Source: Buddleja alternifolia
Taxonomy: Eukaryota > Streptophyta > Magnoliopsida > Lamiales > Scrophulariaceae
Length of the DNA stretch: 64,000 bases
NCBI GenBank assembly: GCA_019426215.1
Contig: CM033402.1
Coordinates: forward strand, 26,881,102 to 26,945,101
Direction: 5' to 3'
Below, one piece after another: positions 30,963 to 42,693 of this stretch. The notes beneath the pieces were generated by a model. It saw only the letters and a list, made by a program, of their open reading frames with translations, had not been told where the DNA came from and did no database searches. Both the position numbers and the translations under genes were made by a program. Each line of letters begins with the position of its first letter. The stretch's first letter is position 1.

Positions 30963-32370
30963 GCTCACATCTTTTGTATGGAACATGATCTGGTGCGAGG
31001 AAGGAAGTTGGACAGTGATGAAGTGAAGATAAGAGTAGGCAGCGGGCAAAGTATCGTGGCTACTGGAATTGGATCTACCTCATTACTTTTGAATTCTGGA
31101 CATTTACTATTTCTGGATAATATTTTAGTTTTGCCCAATGAGCTTAAAAATACTGTTTCTATTCCCATTTTAGTTAAGCATGATTATACTTTTCATTTTA
31201 TTAATGAACATTGAAACATTTATTATGGTAATAAATTATTAGGCTTTGCTTCTTTAGTAAATGGTTTGTATTACCTTAATGTTCAGAATGAGTGTGCTGT
31301 GAATACTATACAAAGAAAATGTGGTAGGCAAGGAATTAACCAAAGATTAATTTGACATCTTAGACTAGGCCATGCCGGTGAACACAAAATTCAAAAAATG
31401 GAGAAAGATGGACTAATACGTCTATTGAGATTGGATCCTTATCCTACTTGTGAATCTTATCTCAAGGGCAATATGGCTAGATCCCCCTTCACAAGGACTT
31501 TTGAAGGAGCCTCACAAATCTTAAGTTTAGTGCATACTGATGTTTGTGGACCATTTGGAGAAATGGTTCGTGGAGGTTTCCCTTACTTTATCACATTCAC
31601 TGATGACCATTCAAGATATGGTCTAGTGTACCTGATGAAGCATAAGTCTGAATCCATTGAAAGATTCAAGGAATTCAAGGCTTTAGTGAAAAATTAAATT
31701 GGGCAACACATAAAGGCTCTTCGATCTGATTGAGGAGGAGAATATGTGAGTGCGGAGTATGATGAATACCTTAGAGAGAATGGTATAGTATTACAGTTCA
31801 CACCTCCAGCGATACCACAGTTGAATGGAGTAGCCGAGCAAAGGAATTGAACTTTGTTGGACATGGTTTGCTCCATGCTCAGCTACACTGACTTACCCAA
31901 TTCACTGTGGGGTCACGCGCTGCTTACAGCTGTACATATTTTAAATAGATGTCCATCCAAGTCCTTTTCTAAGACACCATATGAAATATGGAGAAATAGG
32001 AAACCAAGTCTTAATCACATTAAGATTTAGGGATGTCCTACTTATGTCAAAAAGACTAAAGTGGACAAGTTGGAGGCTAGATCCTTAAAAGGACGTTTTG
32101 TTGGTTATCCTGGAGTCTTTATGGGATACCTCTTTTACCTGTAGCTTTACGAGCTCATTTTCTTGAAGATGAGTTTATTCAAGAAGGTGGAGCGGATCGA
32201 AAGATTGTTCTTGAATAACAAAATGAAACTCCAATGGATACATCTACACAGGAAGTAAGAACCGAACCTTCTTTAACACAACCACAACCGCGAAGATCAA
32301 ATAGGGTACCTCAACCGCCTGAGAGGTATGGATATCTACTGCAGAGGGAGCTGAGCCTCTATTCTGTATT
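30963..32370 (+). pseudogene. pol: Copia-B protease remainder and integrase
   Basis: The frame resumes right after the TR-GAG element with the protease remainder (HIFCMEHDLVRGRKL), then HLRLGHAGEHKIQKM of the pre-integrase zinc domain and the integrase core. Catalytic residues are Asp in HTDVCGPF, Asp in RSD before a stop in the GGEY motif, and Glu in NGVAEQRN. At least six stops disrupt it. It ends near the solo LTR at 32376. Confidence 0.9.
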
Positions 32371-32375
32371 ATAGG

Positions 32376-33982
32376 TGTTAGCGTATATGCCCTCGAATGC
32401 CATAAAGAGGATAGATTTATAGGGCATAAACATTGTAACTAAACTATGGTTTTTCTATTAATATAAGGCAGTTGATTGTTGTTTTCTTATAGGCATTTAT
32501 AAGGTGTGAATAAACAACGTAAAGTCCCTGATGACAAGGCAAACCTTCTACCTCCTATGGGATAGGAGGAAAGGCACTAAAATGGTATGACCCTTGACAT
32601 CTAAAAGGGTTCGCAAATCTAAGAAATATTGATTGGGCATCAATAGTGAATAAAGACTTGTATGATGTAAGTTTCGACAGAGAAAGTCCCAGTCGTACAC
32701 TATGGAAATGGTAGTGAGAACTTATATCATAGACGTGTCAGTTGGACTGATATGTTCGAACACGGCTTGCATCAGTTCATCACATAGGTATTCACTCATT
32801 GACAGTCAATGATGAAACTGATAAGTAGTGATAGGTACGTGTGAACCTCTGACCTGAGAAATCGAGTTGAAGATGTATTTGTGACAACAAGTCTATCATT
32901 AGAGTAGTTAGATTCAAATCACCTGTTGGTGGAATCGACCTTGAAGTGCGACTTGATGGGCAAGTAGCATTGTTGACTGATTTGCAATATGGAATTTATT
33001 CTCTCATAAGTGAATGAGTAAAATATCCTATGCGATCATGAATAAATGAGGATGAAATTCTTTGGCCAAAGCATTTAAATACCTCGACTTATTATGAGCT
33101 TAGGCATATGGTCAAGTTATATGAGTTTGACTTTAAACCATGACTCTTACTTGACTGGGATATAAGAATAAAAGGTTTATACACGTACAGTATTCACGAC
33201 GTAAAGGTCTGGAAATGATCCTATTCATTCGTTCTCAATTGGGTTACGGTGTGAGCTATGAGACTGGCTAGGTGTGACTCACACTCCTTTGGATTCCTCC
33301 CAATTACCTTTTGAGACAAACCTAAAGAGTCGCGCTTAAAGGAAGTGCAAAAGGAAAAATATGGGAAAAAAACTTGAGAGAAATTCACGGCATTGGATGT
33401 CATAATTAATTAATTAATTATTGGATAATTTAATTAATTAGTTAAAATAATGAGTTAATTAATTTCTTGGAGAAATTGAATTATAAATTAATTAGGAATT
33501 GAATTAATTGGATTATCAATTTATTTATTGGATAAATAAATTATCCGATTAATTAATTAGCAAGCAAGACGAAAGCCCGAAGGCTTCCGAGCCCACTAAG
33601 GGGCGACCAAATAGACGCCCAAAATAGGGCTCTTGCATGCTAGGGTTATTGTTTCATAATGATATAAATATATCACAAGGTGAAAAATAACACAAGGAAA
33701 CTTACATAACTTTCTCTCCAAGAAAAAGTCCCCCACCTCTCTCTCTCTCTCTCTAGCCGTCTTTGACAAGGAAAAAAGGAGGAGTTTTTCATTTTTGATT
33801 CCGGCATGACGAATTAGAGACGTTGGCAAATTCGGCGTTAGAGAAAAGGATCACGTTCAGAAATCAACATACGCGAGAACGGTAATCTTTCTATACACAA
33901 TTAAACACGAGGATTAGAGATGATTCGGGCTTTGGGAATTAAATTTACTTTCCGCTGCGTTTTATTCGAATAATTCCCAACA
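32376..33982 (+). repeat. Solo copia LTR inserted in Copia-B
   Basis: A 1607-bp LTR from TGTTAGCGTATATGCC to ATTCCCAACA with no internal region. The target duplication ATAGG is exact (32371-32375 and 33983-33987), which proves a solo LTR formed by recombination between two LTRs. It has a TATAAATA box at 33663-33670, the perfect palindrome at 32796-32812 and the conserved block at 33298-33343. It is closest to the 5' LTR of Copia-B. Confidence 0.95.
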
Positions 33983-33987
33983 ATAGG

Positions 33988-34446
33988 AGGGTCATGGAGA
34001 TGATCCCTCCACATATGATCAAGCGATGGTGGATGTGGATGCTACAAGATGGCGTGAAGCTATGCAAACTGAAATAGATTCGATCCATTCCAACCAAGTC
34101 TGGAAGCTTGTAGATCGGCCTGATGGTATAAAACCAATTGGGTGCAAATGGATTTAGAAAAGAAATATTGGTGTTGATGGAAAGGTCGACACCTATAAAG
34201 CCAGGCTAGTGGCAAAAGGGTATAGTCAAAAAGAAGAAATTGACTAATAAGAAACCTTTTCGCCAGTGGCTATGATCAAATCTATAAGAATTCTACTTAC
34301 AATAGCAGCTCACCTAGACTATGAGATATGGAAAATGGATGTCAAAATTGCTTTTCAGAATGGATTCCTAGAAGAGGATATCTATATGGAACAGCCAAAA
34401 GGTTTTGTATCCGAAGATGGTATCCATAAGGTGTGTAAGCTTGAAG
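33988..34446 (+). pseudogene. pol: Copia-B reverse transcriptase, N-terminal part
   Basis: The copia reverse transcriptase begins with WREAMQTEIDSIHSNQVWKLV, PIGCKWI, YKARLVAKGYSQ, TFSPVAMIKSIR and the first catalytic region KMDVKIAFQNGFLEEDIYM. Several stops interrupt it. The frame is cut after VCKLEGS by Athila-C and resumes at 40416. Confidence 0.92.
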
Positions 34447-34451
34447 GATCC

Positions 34452-35894
34452 TGACACGAAAAATCCTTACGTGTATAAAACAACAAGTGGACTGGTCGTG
34501 TGCAGTAATAAAGTGGACTTTAAGTCCAAGTTATTGATCCCACAGAGACAAGATTATCTAAAGTTAAGAATTTAAAAGCAATTAAAATTAAATTAAAGGA
34601 TTGTGATTAATTGACAGTAAAAAGGTGAAAACGAGACTTAGCAAATTAATTGAGATTCTTGCGTGAGAAAATAACTAGGGCACATGCTTCAACTGAATTA
34701 CTTATTTAGATATATGAATTATTCTTCGAATTATTAGACTACTCTTGCTTTGATTGAAAAAAACTTAATTAATTACTACCCGATGTCTCGGAAATAATAA
34801 TCCTATGATTAATTGATGGTTCCCTAAAATATCTCTATCCCAGAATCTAATCAACAATCATGCATTCAAGTTCTAGAATTTCCCCGAATTAATCCGGCTA
34901 ACTGCATCCGGGAGTCTCTACCTATTTCTAGGGGAAACTCCTTATTGTTTACGGATTATGTGATGATTTCTTTGAACCCTAACTTATATTCTTTCAAACT
35001 ATTAAGCTAGGCAATATGACAAACAGATGGTGATCAAACATATGTAAGTAATTAAACACAAAATCAATACACAAAGCTATTGTAGAATTAGTACGAAGAA
35101 CAATATCATATATATAAAATCAGAATCCGGCATTCACATGGCCCTAGTTTGATGAAATTAGTTCATCGTAATGCGAAAAACAACAAAAGATATATAATTA
35201 TTCATAGACAAATAAACTAAATCTAAAAATCTCCCTATTATGGATTGATGAATAATCTCGGTGTAGAATCGTCTTTCTCCTTGCCTTGGCTCGTCTCCTT
35301 GCTTGAAAGTCCTTCAAAGTAGTGAATTTTTTAACCCTTTTGCTGTTATAAGAGGAGGTATTTATAGAAAAAGTCCCCAAGTCTTCTACTTGCATTAGGT
35401 ATCAAAAACTTGGCTCGCTAAGTACGTACTTCACAATCCTCAAGTACGTACTTGATGACGTGGCATAAGTGGATTGACTGGCGTTGACTGTGCTCAAATA
35501 CGTACTTCACAAATTCCAAGTACGTACTTCAAGGGTCTCAAGTACGTACTGCACATCCTCAAGTACGTACTTCAAATGCAGTTTCATTTTGCCTTCTGCG
35601 CAGCAATCGTGTTTCCTTCATAACGTTTTCTTCCAATCTCGGATTTAGGTGATTCAAGTTCTCACATGAAGATAAGACATATATATAAAACTTTGTAGAA
35701 GGAAACTTTCTCAAATTCGGTCTTTAAACATGCTTAAATATTTCATTTTCATCCATTGTTCCTTGATTATTATGATTTACACCCTGAACTCATTTAACAC
35801 ACAAATTACAAGCATATGTGGCATAAATCATACATAATCGACCTTAAACCATGAAATTATCGACCTCTAAAATGTGTAAAACTCACACTTATCA
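34452..35894 (-). repeat. 3' LTR of Athila-C
   Basis: 1443 bp from TGACACGAA to CTTATCA. The part away from the promoter aligns in reverse with the LTR of Athila-B (for example around 34777-34790 here). The polypurine tract ACACCCCCAAACT (plus strand) follows at 35895-35907. Confidence 0.93.
35359..35572 (-). promoter_or_regulatory. LTR promoter: AAGTACGTACTT array plus TATA box (3' LTR of Athila-C)
   Basis: A minus-strand TATAAATA lies at 35359-35366. Upstream are six copies of the 12-bp palindrome AAGTACGTACTT at 35420, 35442, 35496, 35518, 35540 and 35561; four are perfect and two have one changed base. The nearest copy is 54 bases from the TATA box. Confidence 0.85.
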
Positions 35895-37455
35895 ACACCC
35901 CCAAACTTAACATTGATCGTCCCGAGCAATAAAAAGACTAAGACTAAGATCAAGACATCAATCTCAAACAAAACAAAAAACAAAAACGACTCGCTTTCGT
36001 AGAGTGCACGATTGCACTTAGCATGTGCAACAAGCCTTTAAACCTCAAAGTTACCAGAGAGGATGAGTATAGTCTCGTGAGGGTTTTCAAAAGATATACC
36101 CACAAAATCCAAAAAATTTCAGCCACAACCAATCAACACAATTCAAGAAAATTAACAAGACTCAATGGCACAACATCAACCGTTAAAGCTCAAAATTATA
36201 TACACATATCCAATTCTTGCTCATGTTACACCTCAACTAGAAGAGACCTCCAAAGGGTGTAGTGATTGTAAGTCTAAGGCATTATAGTCGAGAGGCATCC
36301 TTACCACTTTTCAGATATTAATCCCATATCTATTAACTGTCGATCTATCATAAAGCACAAGCCTCATAGAAAACTCCATAGCCACTTAAATTTCATTACT
36401 TATCCAATTTAGACTTTAAACTCACATGAAACTTCCATTCAAATTCATTAAAGTTAGGTCATGTGCAATGTTCTATTCCCTTAGGCTTTCTATGACACCC
36501 ATGTATCGAATTTTAGATCAATGACTCCCAAACTAGATAGTTTTAGGGTATTAAGTGTCCAGACACTCCTTACGGATTTAATCACTCGAGCGCCTAAGGC
36601 CACGAAATAAAACTAGATCTTTCATTCACTTTAACTTTAGTGGCTTGAGCAAAGCTCAAATTAGCATAACAGTACAGTATATAGGCATGTAGCTTTTCAC
36701 CTTCAGTACATATCAGCCTGACTTTATAGTCATACCAATTATCATCATCCTTATTCATTATTCATTAAGCAGATGAGGCAACTACTTAACTCACGACCTT
36801 AAGAAAAATCTAAGTTAGTATTTCCGGGATAAATTCCTTAAGTGTTTCAGAATGATTATCCACTTAACTCCTCTACCCTCGACTTATTGTGCATTTGTGA
36901 TTCATCTAAGGAAAATCTACTCTAATCTAGGGTCCCACGAGCAAAGTAACGACGTGTGTATTGCATTGAAATCCAAATAAATCTAGAAATCATGCCATCG
37001 AATTCAAGTTAATCCATTTCATTGCATTAATTGGTGGCTAAAAAAATATTTTTTTTTCATGCTCGATTTTCTTGAATTTCTCAACATAAAGCACAAAACA
37101 TGAATATAACGAAGCACTACACACACCCCCAAACTTAAACCTAACATTGCTCTTAAAGTTACATCTAAACTTAAAACGCAAAAAGGGGAAAAGGAGTACT
37201 TACAACTAAGGATGTTGAAAAGCAATCCTTCATCCCATATGCATTTCAAAACAAACTCATCTCCTCCAATTATGATAAGCATCTCAAAATATTGGGAAAC
37301 TGCTACTATCCATGCTCACTATAGTCAAACAACTAAACCATCAAGCAGAACTAGACACATGCCAAAAGTGCATGCTCAGAAAAACAAATAGAAAGAAAAC
37401 CTAAAAAAAACTAAGCAAAATGAGAAACAGAAAACAAAAAAAAAAAACTTACAAA
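35895..37455 (-). other. Athila-C 3' noncoding region
   Basis: A noncoding stretch with the terminal polypurine tract at 35895-35907 and a second one at 37125-37137. Its 36040-36760 part is clearly homologous, in reverse, to the 3' noncoding part of Athila B-left (about 800-1320), although the two LTR promoters differ. No env-like ORF and no AAGTACGTACTT motif is present here. Confidence 0.8.
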
Positions 37456-37473
37456 CTTGGATTGCCTCTCAAG
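37456..37473 (-). other. Conserved hairpin relic after pol (Athila-C)
   Basis: The minus-strand copy of the post-pol hairpin has two changes in the stem. It marks where the deletion endpoint lies relative to the integrase stop of full elements. Confidence 0.45.
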
Positions 37474-37516
37474 AAGCGCTCTTTTAAAGTCACTAGCTTG
37501 ACTTTGCAGAGTCGAC

Positions 37517-38853
37517 TTAATGAGGATCATACAATGGAATAGATGATTTTTCCACTCTCCTATCGGTTTCTGGGCACAGCTTCGTCCCAATACTCGTGGT
37601 GGGTAACGGTTGCCCAATATCAAGAAAACATCCTACTTTTCCTTTCTTCTTGAAGTCCTTGTGGTTCATCTTCCTTGGATCATCCGAAGAGTGTTCCTGA
37701 AATTTCTCAACACTTAAAAGATAAAACGCATCTAATTTGGAATATTTCATCTTAGCCTGTAGACGATGTATTTCTCTGAACACATTAAGACACACTCTTT
37801 TGCCCCCCATATTTAAGACTAACTTACCATTCACCTTATCAAGCATGGCCTTACCGGTGGCTAGGAAAGGTCTTCCTAGGATCAGAGGTGCTTCAATGGC
37901 GTCGGCCATCTCACAAGTCACGAAGTCGACCGGGAAGTGATATTTGTCAACCTTCACGAGCACATTCTCTATAACTCCCCTTGGGTGATTGAATGATTTG
38001 TCCTCGAATTGTAACCTCATCAATGTCGGCTTGAGCTCGTTAAAACCCAACTTTTTAAACCATGTATAAGGAAGAAAATTGACTTCGGCTTCCGAATTCA
38101 AAATGACATGATCAAACTTCGTTTCTCCTATAGTGCACGAGATGGAAAGAAGTCTTGGGTCCTTACATTGCCTTGAAGGATCATGGAGAGTAACCACTGA
38201 TCAGACTTTTGTTAGACAAACGGTGTGCACTTCTTCCCATGGTTGTTTGTTCAAGAAAATATCTATGGGTAGCTTTGAGATACATTGCATCTGCAAAATA
38301 GAATCGACAAGGGATTCATTAACCTTCACTCTCGCAAATTGTCTAAGACTTGATCAAATTTACTTTTCTCTCGTCTTAGAGTTAAAGGAAATGGAAAACA
38401 TATTTGAGAAGGTTGAAAGAGAGTAGAAAGAGATTTCTTAGTTTTGGGGCTCTCTGTCTCGGATGCTCTCAAGTAGGTTTCCTTTTGGAGGTATTCAAGT
38501 TGACAACTCATTTCCTTGATCCACAGACATACGTCCTTTGCCATAAGGCGAAGCTCTTCCATGATATTATCGAATTTTGCCTCCACAGCGGGAATATGCA
38601 CTTGTCAATGTTGTGGAAAGAATTCTTGCCTTATGGCTTGAATTTTCTCGGCATGGGGTCTCTGTGACACACGTAGTCCTTGTTGTGGTAGAGGTGTAAC
38701 AACTATTGGTACGAAGATTGGAGTAAATGTCTCAATCATTGGTGACACTTCCCATAGACGAGGTGGGACTATTAAAGGTTTCATGTCTCTAATAGTGTTT
38801 TGCAATCATTCTACCTTCCTCTTCAGAGTCGGATTATGAAATTGTGCGGCCAT
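37517..38853 (-). pseudogene. Athila-C short N-terminal region plus protease-like domain
   Basis: A likely start at 38853 (MAAQFHNPTLKRKVE) is followed by a stop and then a region with coiled-coil character (KFDNIMEELRLMAKD), not the normal Gag capsid domain. Then comes the Athila pre-protease block (PFPLTLRREKSKF) and a retropepsin-like domain. The catalytic motif is LNSEAEVNFLPY, with Asp changed to Asn and Gly to Glu, so protease activity is unlikely. LILGRPFLATGKAMLD is intact. The frame from 38197 to 37517 is open for 226 codons. It may be a decayed fusion or a reduced protein. Confidence 0.75.
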
Positions 38854-38925
38854 TATTAGAACTTGAAAAGAAAAAAAATAGAAAACTAAAAATTGCAATA
38901 AAATCCCAAACTAAAATAAATCAAG

Positions 38926-38947
38926 TCTCCGGCAACGACGCCGAAAA
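38926..38947 (-). promoter_or_regulatory. Primer-binding site of Athila-C
   Basis: Minus-strand GGCGTCGTTGCCGGAGAC resembles the GGCGCCGTTGCCGGGG site of Athila and Tat elements, three bases from the LTR. Confidence 0.75.
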
Positions 38948-38949
38948 CT

Positions 38950-40410
38950 TGACACAAAAAATCCTTACGTGTATAAAACAGCAAGTGGACTGGTCGTGTG
39001 CAGTAATAAAGTGGACTTTAAGTTCGAGTTATCGATCCCACAGAGACAAGATTATTTAAAGTTAAGAATTTAAAAGCAATTAAAATTAATTTAAAATATT
39101 GTGATTAATTGAGAGTAAAAAGGTGAAAACGAGACAGCAAATTAATTTAGATTCTTGCGTGAGAAAATAACTAAGGCACATGCTTCAACCGAATTACTTA
39201 TTTAGATGTATGAATTATTCTTCGAATTATTAGACTACTCTTGCTTTGGTGGAAAAAACCTTAATTAATTACTACCCGATGTCTCGAAAATAATAATCCT
39301 ATGATTAATTGATGGTTCCCTAAAATATCTCTATCCCAGAATCTAATCAACAATCATGCATTCAAGTTCTAGAATTTCCCCGGATTAATCCGGTTAACTG
39401 CATCCGGGAGTCTCTACCTATTTCTAGGGGCAAATCCTTATTGTTTACGGATTATGTGATGATTTCTTTGAACTCTAACTTATATTTTTCAAACTATTAA
39501 GCTAGGCAATATGACAAACATATGATGATCAAACATATGTAAGTAATTAAACACAAAATCAATACACAAAGCTATTGTAGAATTAATACGAAGAATAATA
39601 TCATTTATATAAAATCATAATCCGGCGTTCACATCGCCCTAGTTTGATGAAATTAGTTCATAATCGTAATGCGAAAAACAACAAAAGATATATAATTACT
39701 CATAGCCAAATAAACTAAATCTAAAAATCTCCCTATTATGGATTGATGAATAATCTCGGTGTAGAATCATCTTTGTCCTTGCCTTGGCTCGTCTCCTTAC
39801 TCGAAAGTCTCTCAAAGTAGTGAATTTTCGAACCCTCTTGCTGTTATAAGAGGAGGTATTTATAGAAAAAGATCCCCAAGTCTTTTACTTGCATTAGGTA
39901 TCAAAAACTTGCCAAAAAACTTCCAGCCGCTCACCAAGTACGTACTTCACAATCTTTAAGTACGTACTTGATGATGTGGCATAAGTGGGTTGACTGGCGT
40001 AGACTGTGCTCAAGTACGTACTTCACAAATTCCAAGTACATACTTCAAGGGTCTCAAGTACGTACTTCACATCCTCAAGTACGTACTTCAAATGCAATTT
40101 CATTTTGTCTTCTGTGCAGCAATCATCTTTCCTTCATAACCTTTTCCTCTAATCTCGGATTTAGGTGATTCAAGTTTCCACGTGAAGATAAAACATAGAT
40201 CTAAAACTTTGTAGAAGGAAATTTCCTCAAATTAGGTCTCTAAACATACTGAAATATTGTATTTTCATCCATTGTTCCTCGATTATTATGATTTTCACCC
40301 TGAACTCATTTAACACACAAATTACAAGCATATGTGGCATAAATCATACATAATCGACCTTAAACCATGAAATTACCGACCTCTAAAATGTGTAAAGCTC
40401 ACACTTATCA
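38950..40410 (-). repeat. 5' LTR of Athila-C
   Basis: 1461 bp from TGACACAAA to CTTATCA, followed by the target copy GATCC. It is the transcribing LTR for this element. The two LTRs differ at many scattered positions, so the insertion is older than that of TR-GAG. Confidence 0.93.
39857..40088 (-). promoter_or_regulatory. 5' LTR promoter of Athila-C: AAGTACGTACTT array plus TATA box
   Basis: TATAAATA on the minus strand at 39857-39864, with six motif copies at 39936, 39958, 40012, 40034 (AAGTACATACTT), 40056 and 40077. Five are perfect palindromes. The positions correspond one to one with the 3' LTR, so the array is kept while the rest of the LTR drifts. Confidence 0.85.
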
Positions 40411-40415
40411 GATCC

Positions 40416-41450
40416 ATTATGGACTCAAGAAAGCATCTCGTAGTTGGAATCTACGATTTGATGAGGCAGTCAAAGGATTTGACTTCATCAAAAACAAAGA
40501 TGAGCCATGTGTTTATAAGAAGGTTAGTGGGAGCAAGATAACATTCCTTGTTTTATATGTAGATGACATATTACTCATAGAAAATGATATAGGAATGCTC
40601 ACCACTGTTAAGAAGTGGCTTTAGAGTACTTTGTCCATGAAAGACTTGGGAGAGGCTAATTACATTCTAGGGATTCGAATCTATGGAGATCGAAAAAATA
40701 GAATGATAGGACTCTCTTAAGCCCTTTACTTAGAAAAGGTCCTAAAGAGATTTAGGATGGAGGATTCTAAGAAAGGGTTCATGCCAATGAGACATGGGGT
40801 ACAACTCTCGAAAACTATATGTCCTCAAAGTGAGGAAGATAGAAAAAAGATAAGCATTGTACCCTACGCATCTGCAGTGGGTAGCCTGATGTACATAATG
40901 TTGTGTACTAAACCTGACATTGCTTATGCAGTAATTGTTGTTAGTCGATTTCAAGCAAACCCAGGTAAGGAACATTGGATAGCTGTGAAAAACATCCTAA
41001 AGTATCTTAATAGAACTAAGGATATGATTCTCATCTATGGGAGTGGTGACCTAAAAGTGGACGGGTACATCGGCTCAGATTTCCAATCAGATGTCGATGA
41101 CCAAAAATCCACCTCAGGGTTCATATTCACCCTCGACAGTGGGGCGGTGACTTGGAAAAGTTCCAAGCAAAGCACAACCGCAGATTCCACCACAGAGGCT
41201 GAATACGTAGCTCCTTCTGAAGCGGCTAAAGAGGTTGTTTGGCTTAGGAAGTTCATTGGAGAACTTCAAGTGGTTCCAAGCGTGGAGCTCTCATTGCCAC
41301 TTTATTGTGACAACATTGGAGCAATAGCGCAGGCAAAGGAACTAAGATCTCACAATAAGTCCAAACACATTGAGAGAAGATATCACATCATAAAAGAGAT
41401 CGTTGCAAGAGGAGAAATATATGTTCGGAAAATAGCCTCAGCGGACAATG
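40416..41450 (+). pseudogene. pol: Copia-B reverse transcriptase remainder and RNase H
   Basis: The frame resumes with YGLKKASRSWNLRFDEAV, the catalytic box LYVDDILLI, MKDLGEANYILGI, then YASAVGSLMYIM and RNase H motifs (DGYIGSDFQSD, STTEAEYVA, LYCDNIGAIA, SKHIERRYHII). A stop at 40622 and another at 40720 are visible. The RNase H is nearly complete, stopping at IASADN where the sequence changes to Copia-C leader. Confidence 0.93.
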
Positions 41451-42601
41451 TAACAATAATTGAAATTAAGTAGGACTTGATTCCACTTAGATTAAAGTTG
41501 ATTTAATCCTCCCATTGAAATTAAGTAAATATTAATTTCAAATAGATTTAATATTGTTTTGATTAAATTAGTATTAATATTCTAATGGAAATTGAATTGG
41601 ATATAATTTCATGAACAATAAATTGGATTTAATCATAATATCAAAATTAAATTAAATTTAGTTTTGTTATTAACAAAATTAGATTTAATTGATTATGATA
41701 TAGATTTTTCGATCACATAAAATTAAATTGGATTTAATTTCACTTCGATTCAATAGAATTTAGTCTTAGTGATAAAATTAAATGGGATTTAGTTTTGTAA
41801 TAATCAAATGGGATTTGATTAATAAAATAAATTAAATTTATTTTATGCTCTTATCGCATGTGTACTTTTATGTTTAAAAGCTTGTTATATGTGATGAGAT
41901 GCACATTTCATGAACTTGGATTTATGTTTTATTATGCATGCTTAAAATATATGTGGTGATTAGCCCATTGGCTTAGGCCGATCTAGATAGTCCATGAAAA
42001 TGTGTAATAGTAAAATTGCTAGGTTTTTCTACGCTTTATATGCATGTTAGCATGTTAGGAGTTTATATGCATTGTGAGACCTTAATTGAAATATTTAAAA
42101 TTCTCGCAAATTAAATAATACCGAGTCAGTAAAGGATGTGGGACATCCTCTCCCTCCACTAAGCTTAATGAAATTAAAATTACAACCAATGTATAATGCT
42201 TCCCAGTTATGGGGGTTATGCATTTGAAAATAATTTGAAAATGTATTAAGTGCATAAGATGTCTTAATCGAAGCATATTTTCACCCCAGAAACCGGTAGG
42301 TTGCAAGGTGAAATTCAAATGTTAGAATAAAGGAGTTAGTGGGAATGAACTCGGGTAATTCACGGGCTTAAAAAAAGGTTAGGCTGTGGCTTTGTGAATT
42401 ATGGGGAAAGGTATTAAATCATTTATTGGATAAAGTGGTATACGACACCACTTTGAATAATCAGTGGGCCAAAGATTGGTTAGGTTGCAACCCACTAAAT
42501 TATTTGAAGAACTCAATACTCACTAGGAAATCTATCCAATAAGATTTCTAAAAATTGCAGTGGGAGTGCGATGTTTCGAAAAATGTAGTGGGAGCCAAGT
42601 A
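41451..42601 (+). other. Leader of Copia-C, left part
   Basis: AT-rich noncoding DNA. From about 41880 it aligns with the Copia-B leader (26050-27000), including the GGAGTTAGTGGGAATGAAC stretch and degraded copies of the three GGTTGC-type sites. No 5' LTR or primer site precedes it; the RNase H of Copia-B runs straight into it. It is cut at 42620 by the LINE and resumes at 59663. Confidence 0.75.
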
Positions 42602-42693
42602 AAATTAAAGTCCTAGGTTAATAAGAGAATTGAAGGTTTTGAGCTATTTGCTCTGGGCGTAAGTTAGCGGCTAACCTAAGGTGAAAACCAAAA

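Larger units (their letters stand above)
34452..40410 (-). mobile_element. Athila-C, internally deleted Athila-type element
   Basis: This 5.96-kb minus-strand element has LTRs of 1443 and 1461 bp, a GGCGTCGTTGCCGG primer-binding site by the right LTR and polypurine tracts by the left LTR. The target duplication GATCC is exact (34447-34451 and 40411-40415). The internal 3.05 kb encodes only a short N-terminal region and a protease-like domain; reverse transcriptase, RNase H, integrase and env-like ORF are missing. It is therefore non-autonomous. The deletion joins the protease ORF to sequence just past the integrase stop. Confidence 0.93.
23522..41450 (+). mobile_element. Copia-B, Ty1/copia retrotransposon, 3' end lost
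   Basis: The element runs 5' LTR, tRNA-Met primer site, long leader, Gag, protease, integrase, reverse transcriptase and RNase H on the plus strand. Three later insertions interrupt it (27999-30958, 32376-33982, 34452-40410). At about 41451 the end of RNase H passes directly into the leader of a different copia (Copia-C), so the 3' polypurine tract and 3' LTR are missing. Many stops mark it as old. Confidence 0.9.

Noticed and set aside
32376..33982. Possible DNA transposon or MITE
   Set aside because: Length, TG...CA ends, TATA box and similarity to the Copia-B LTR show a solo LTR.
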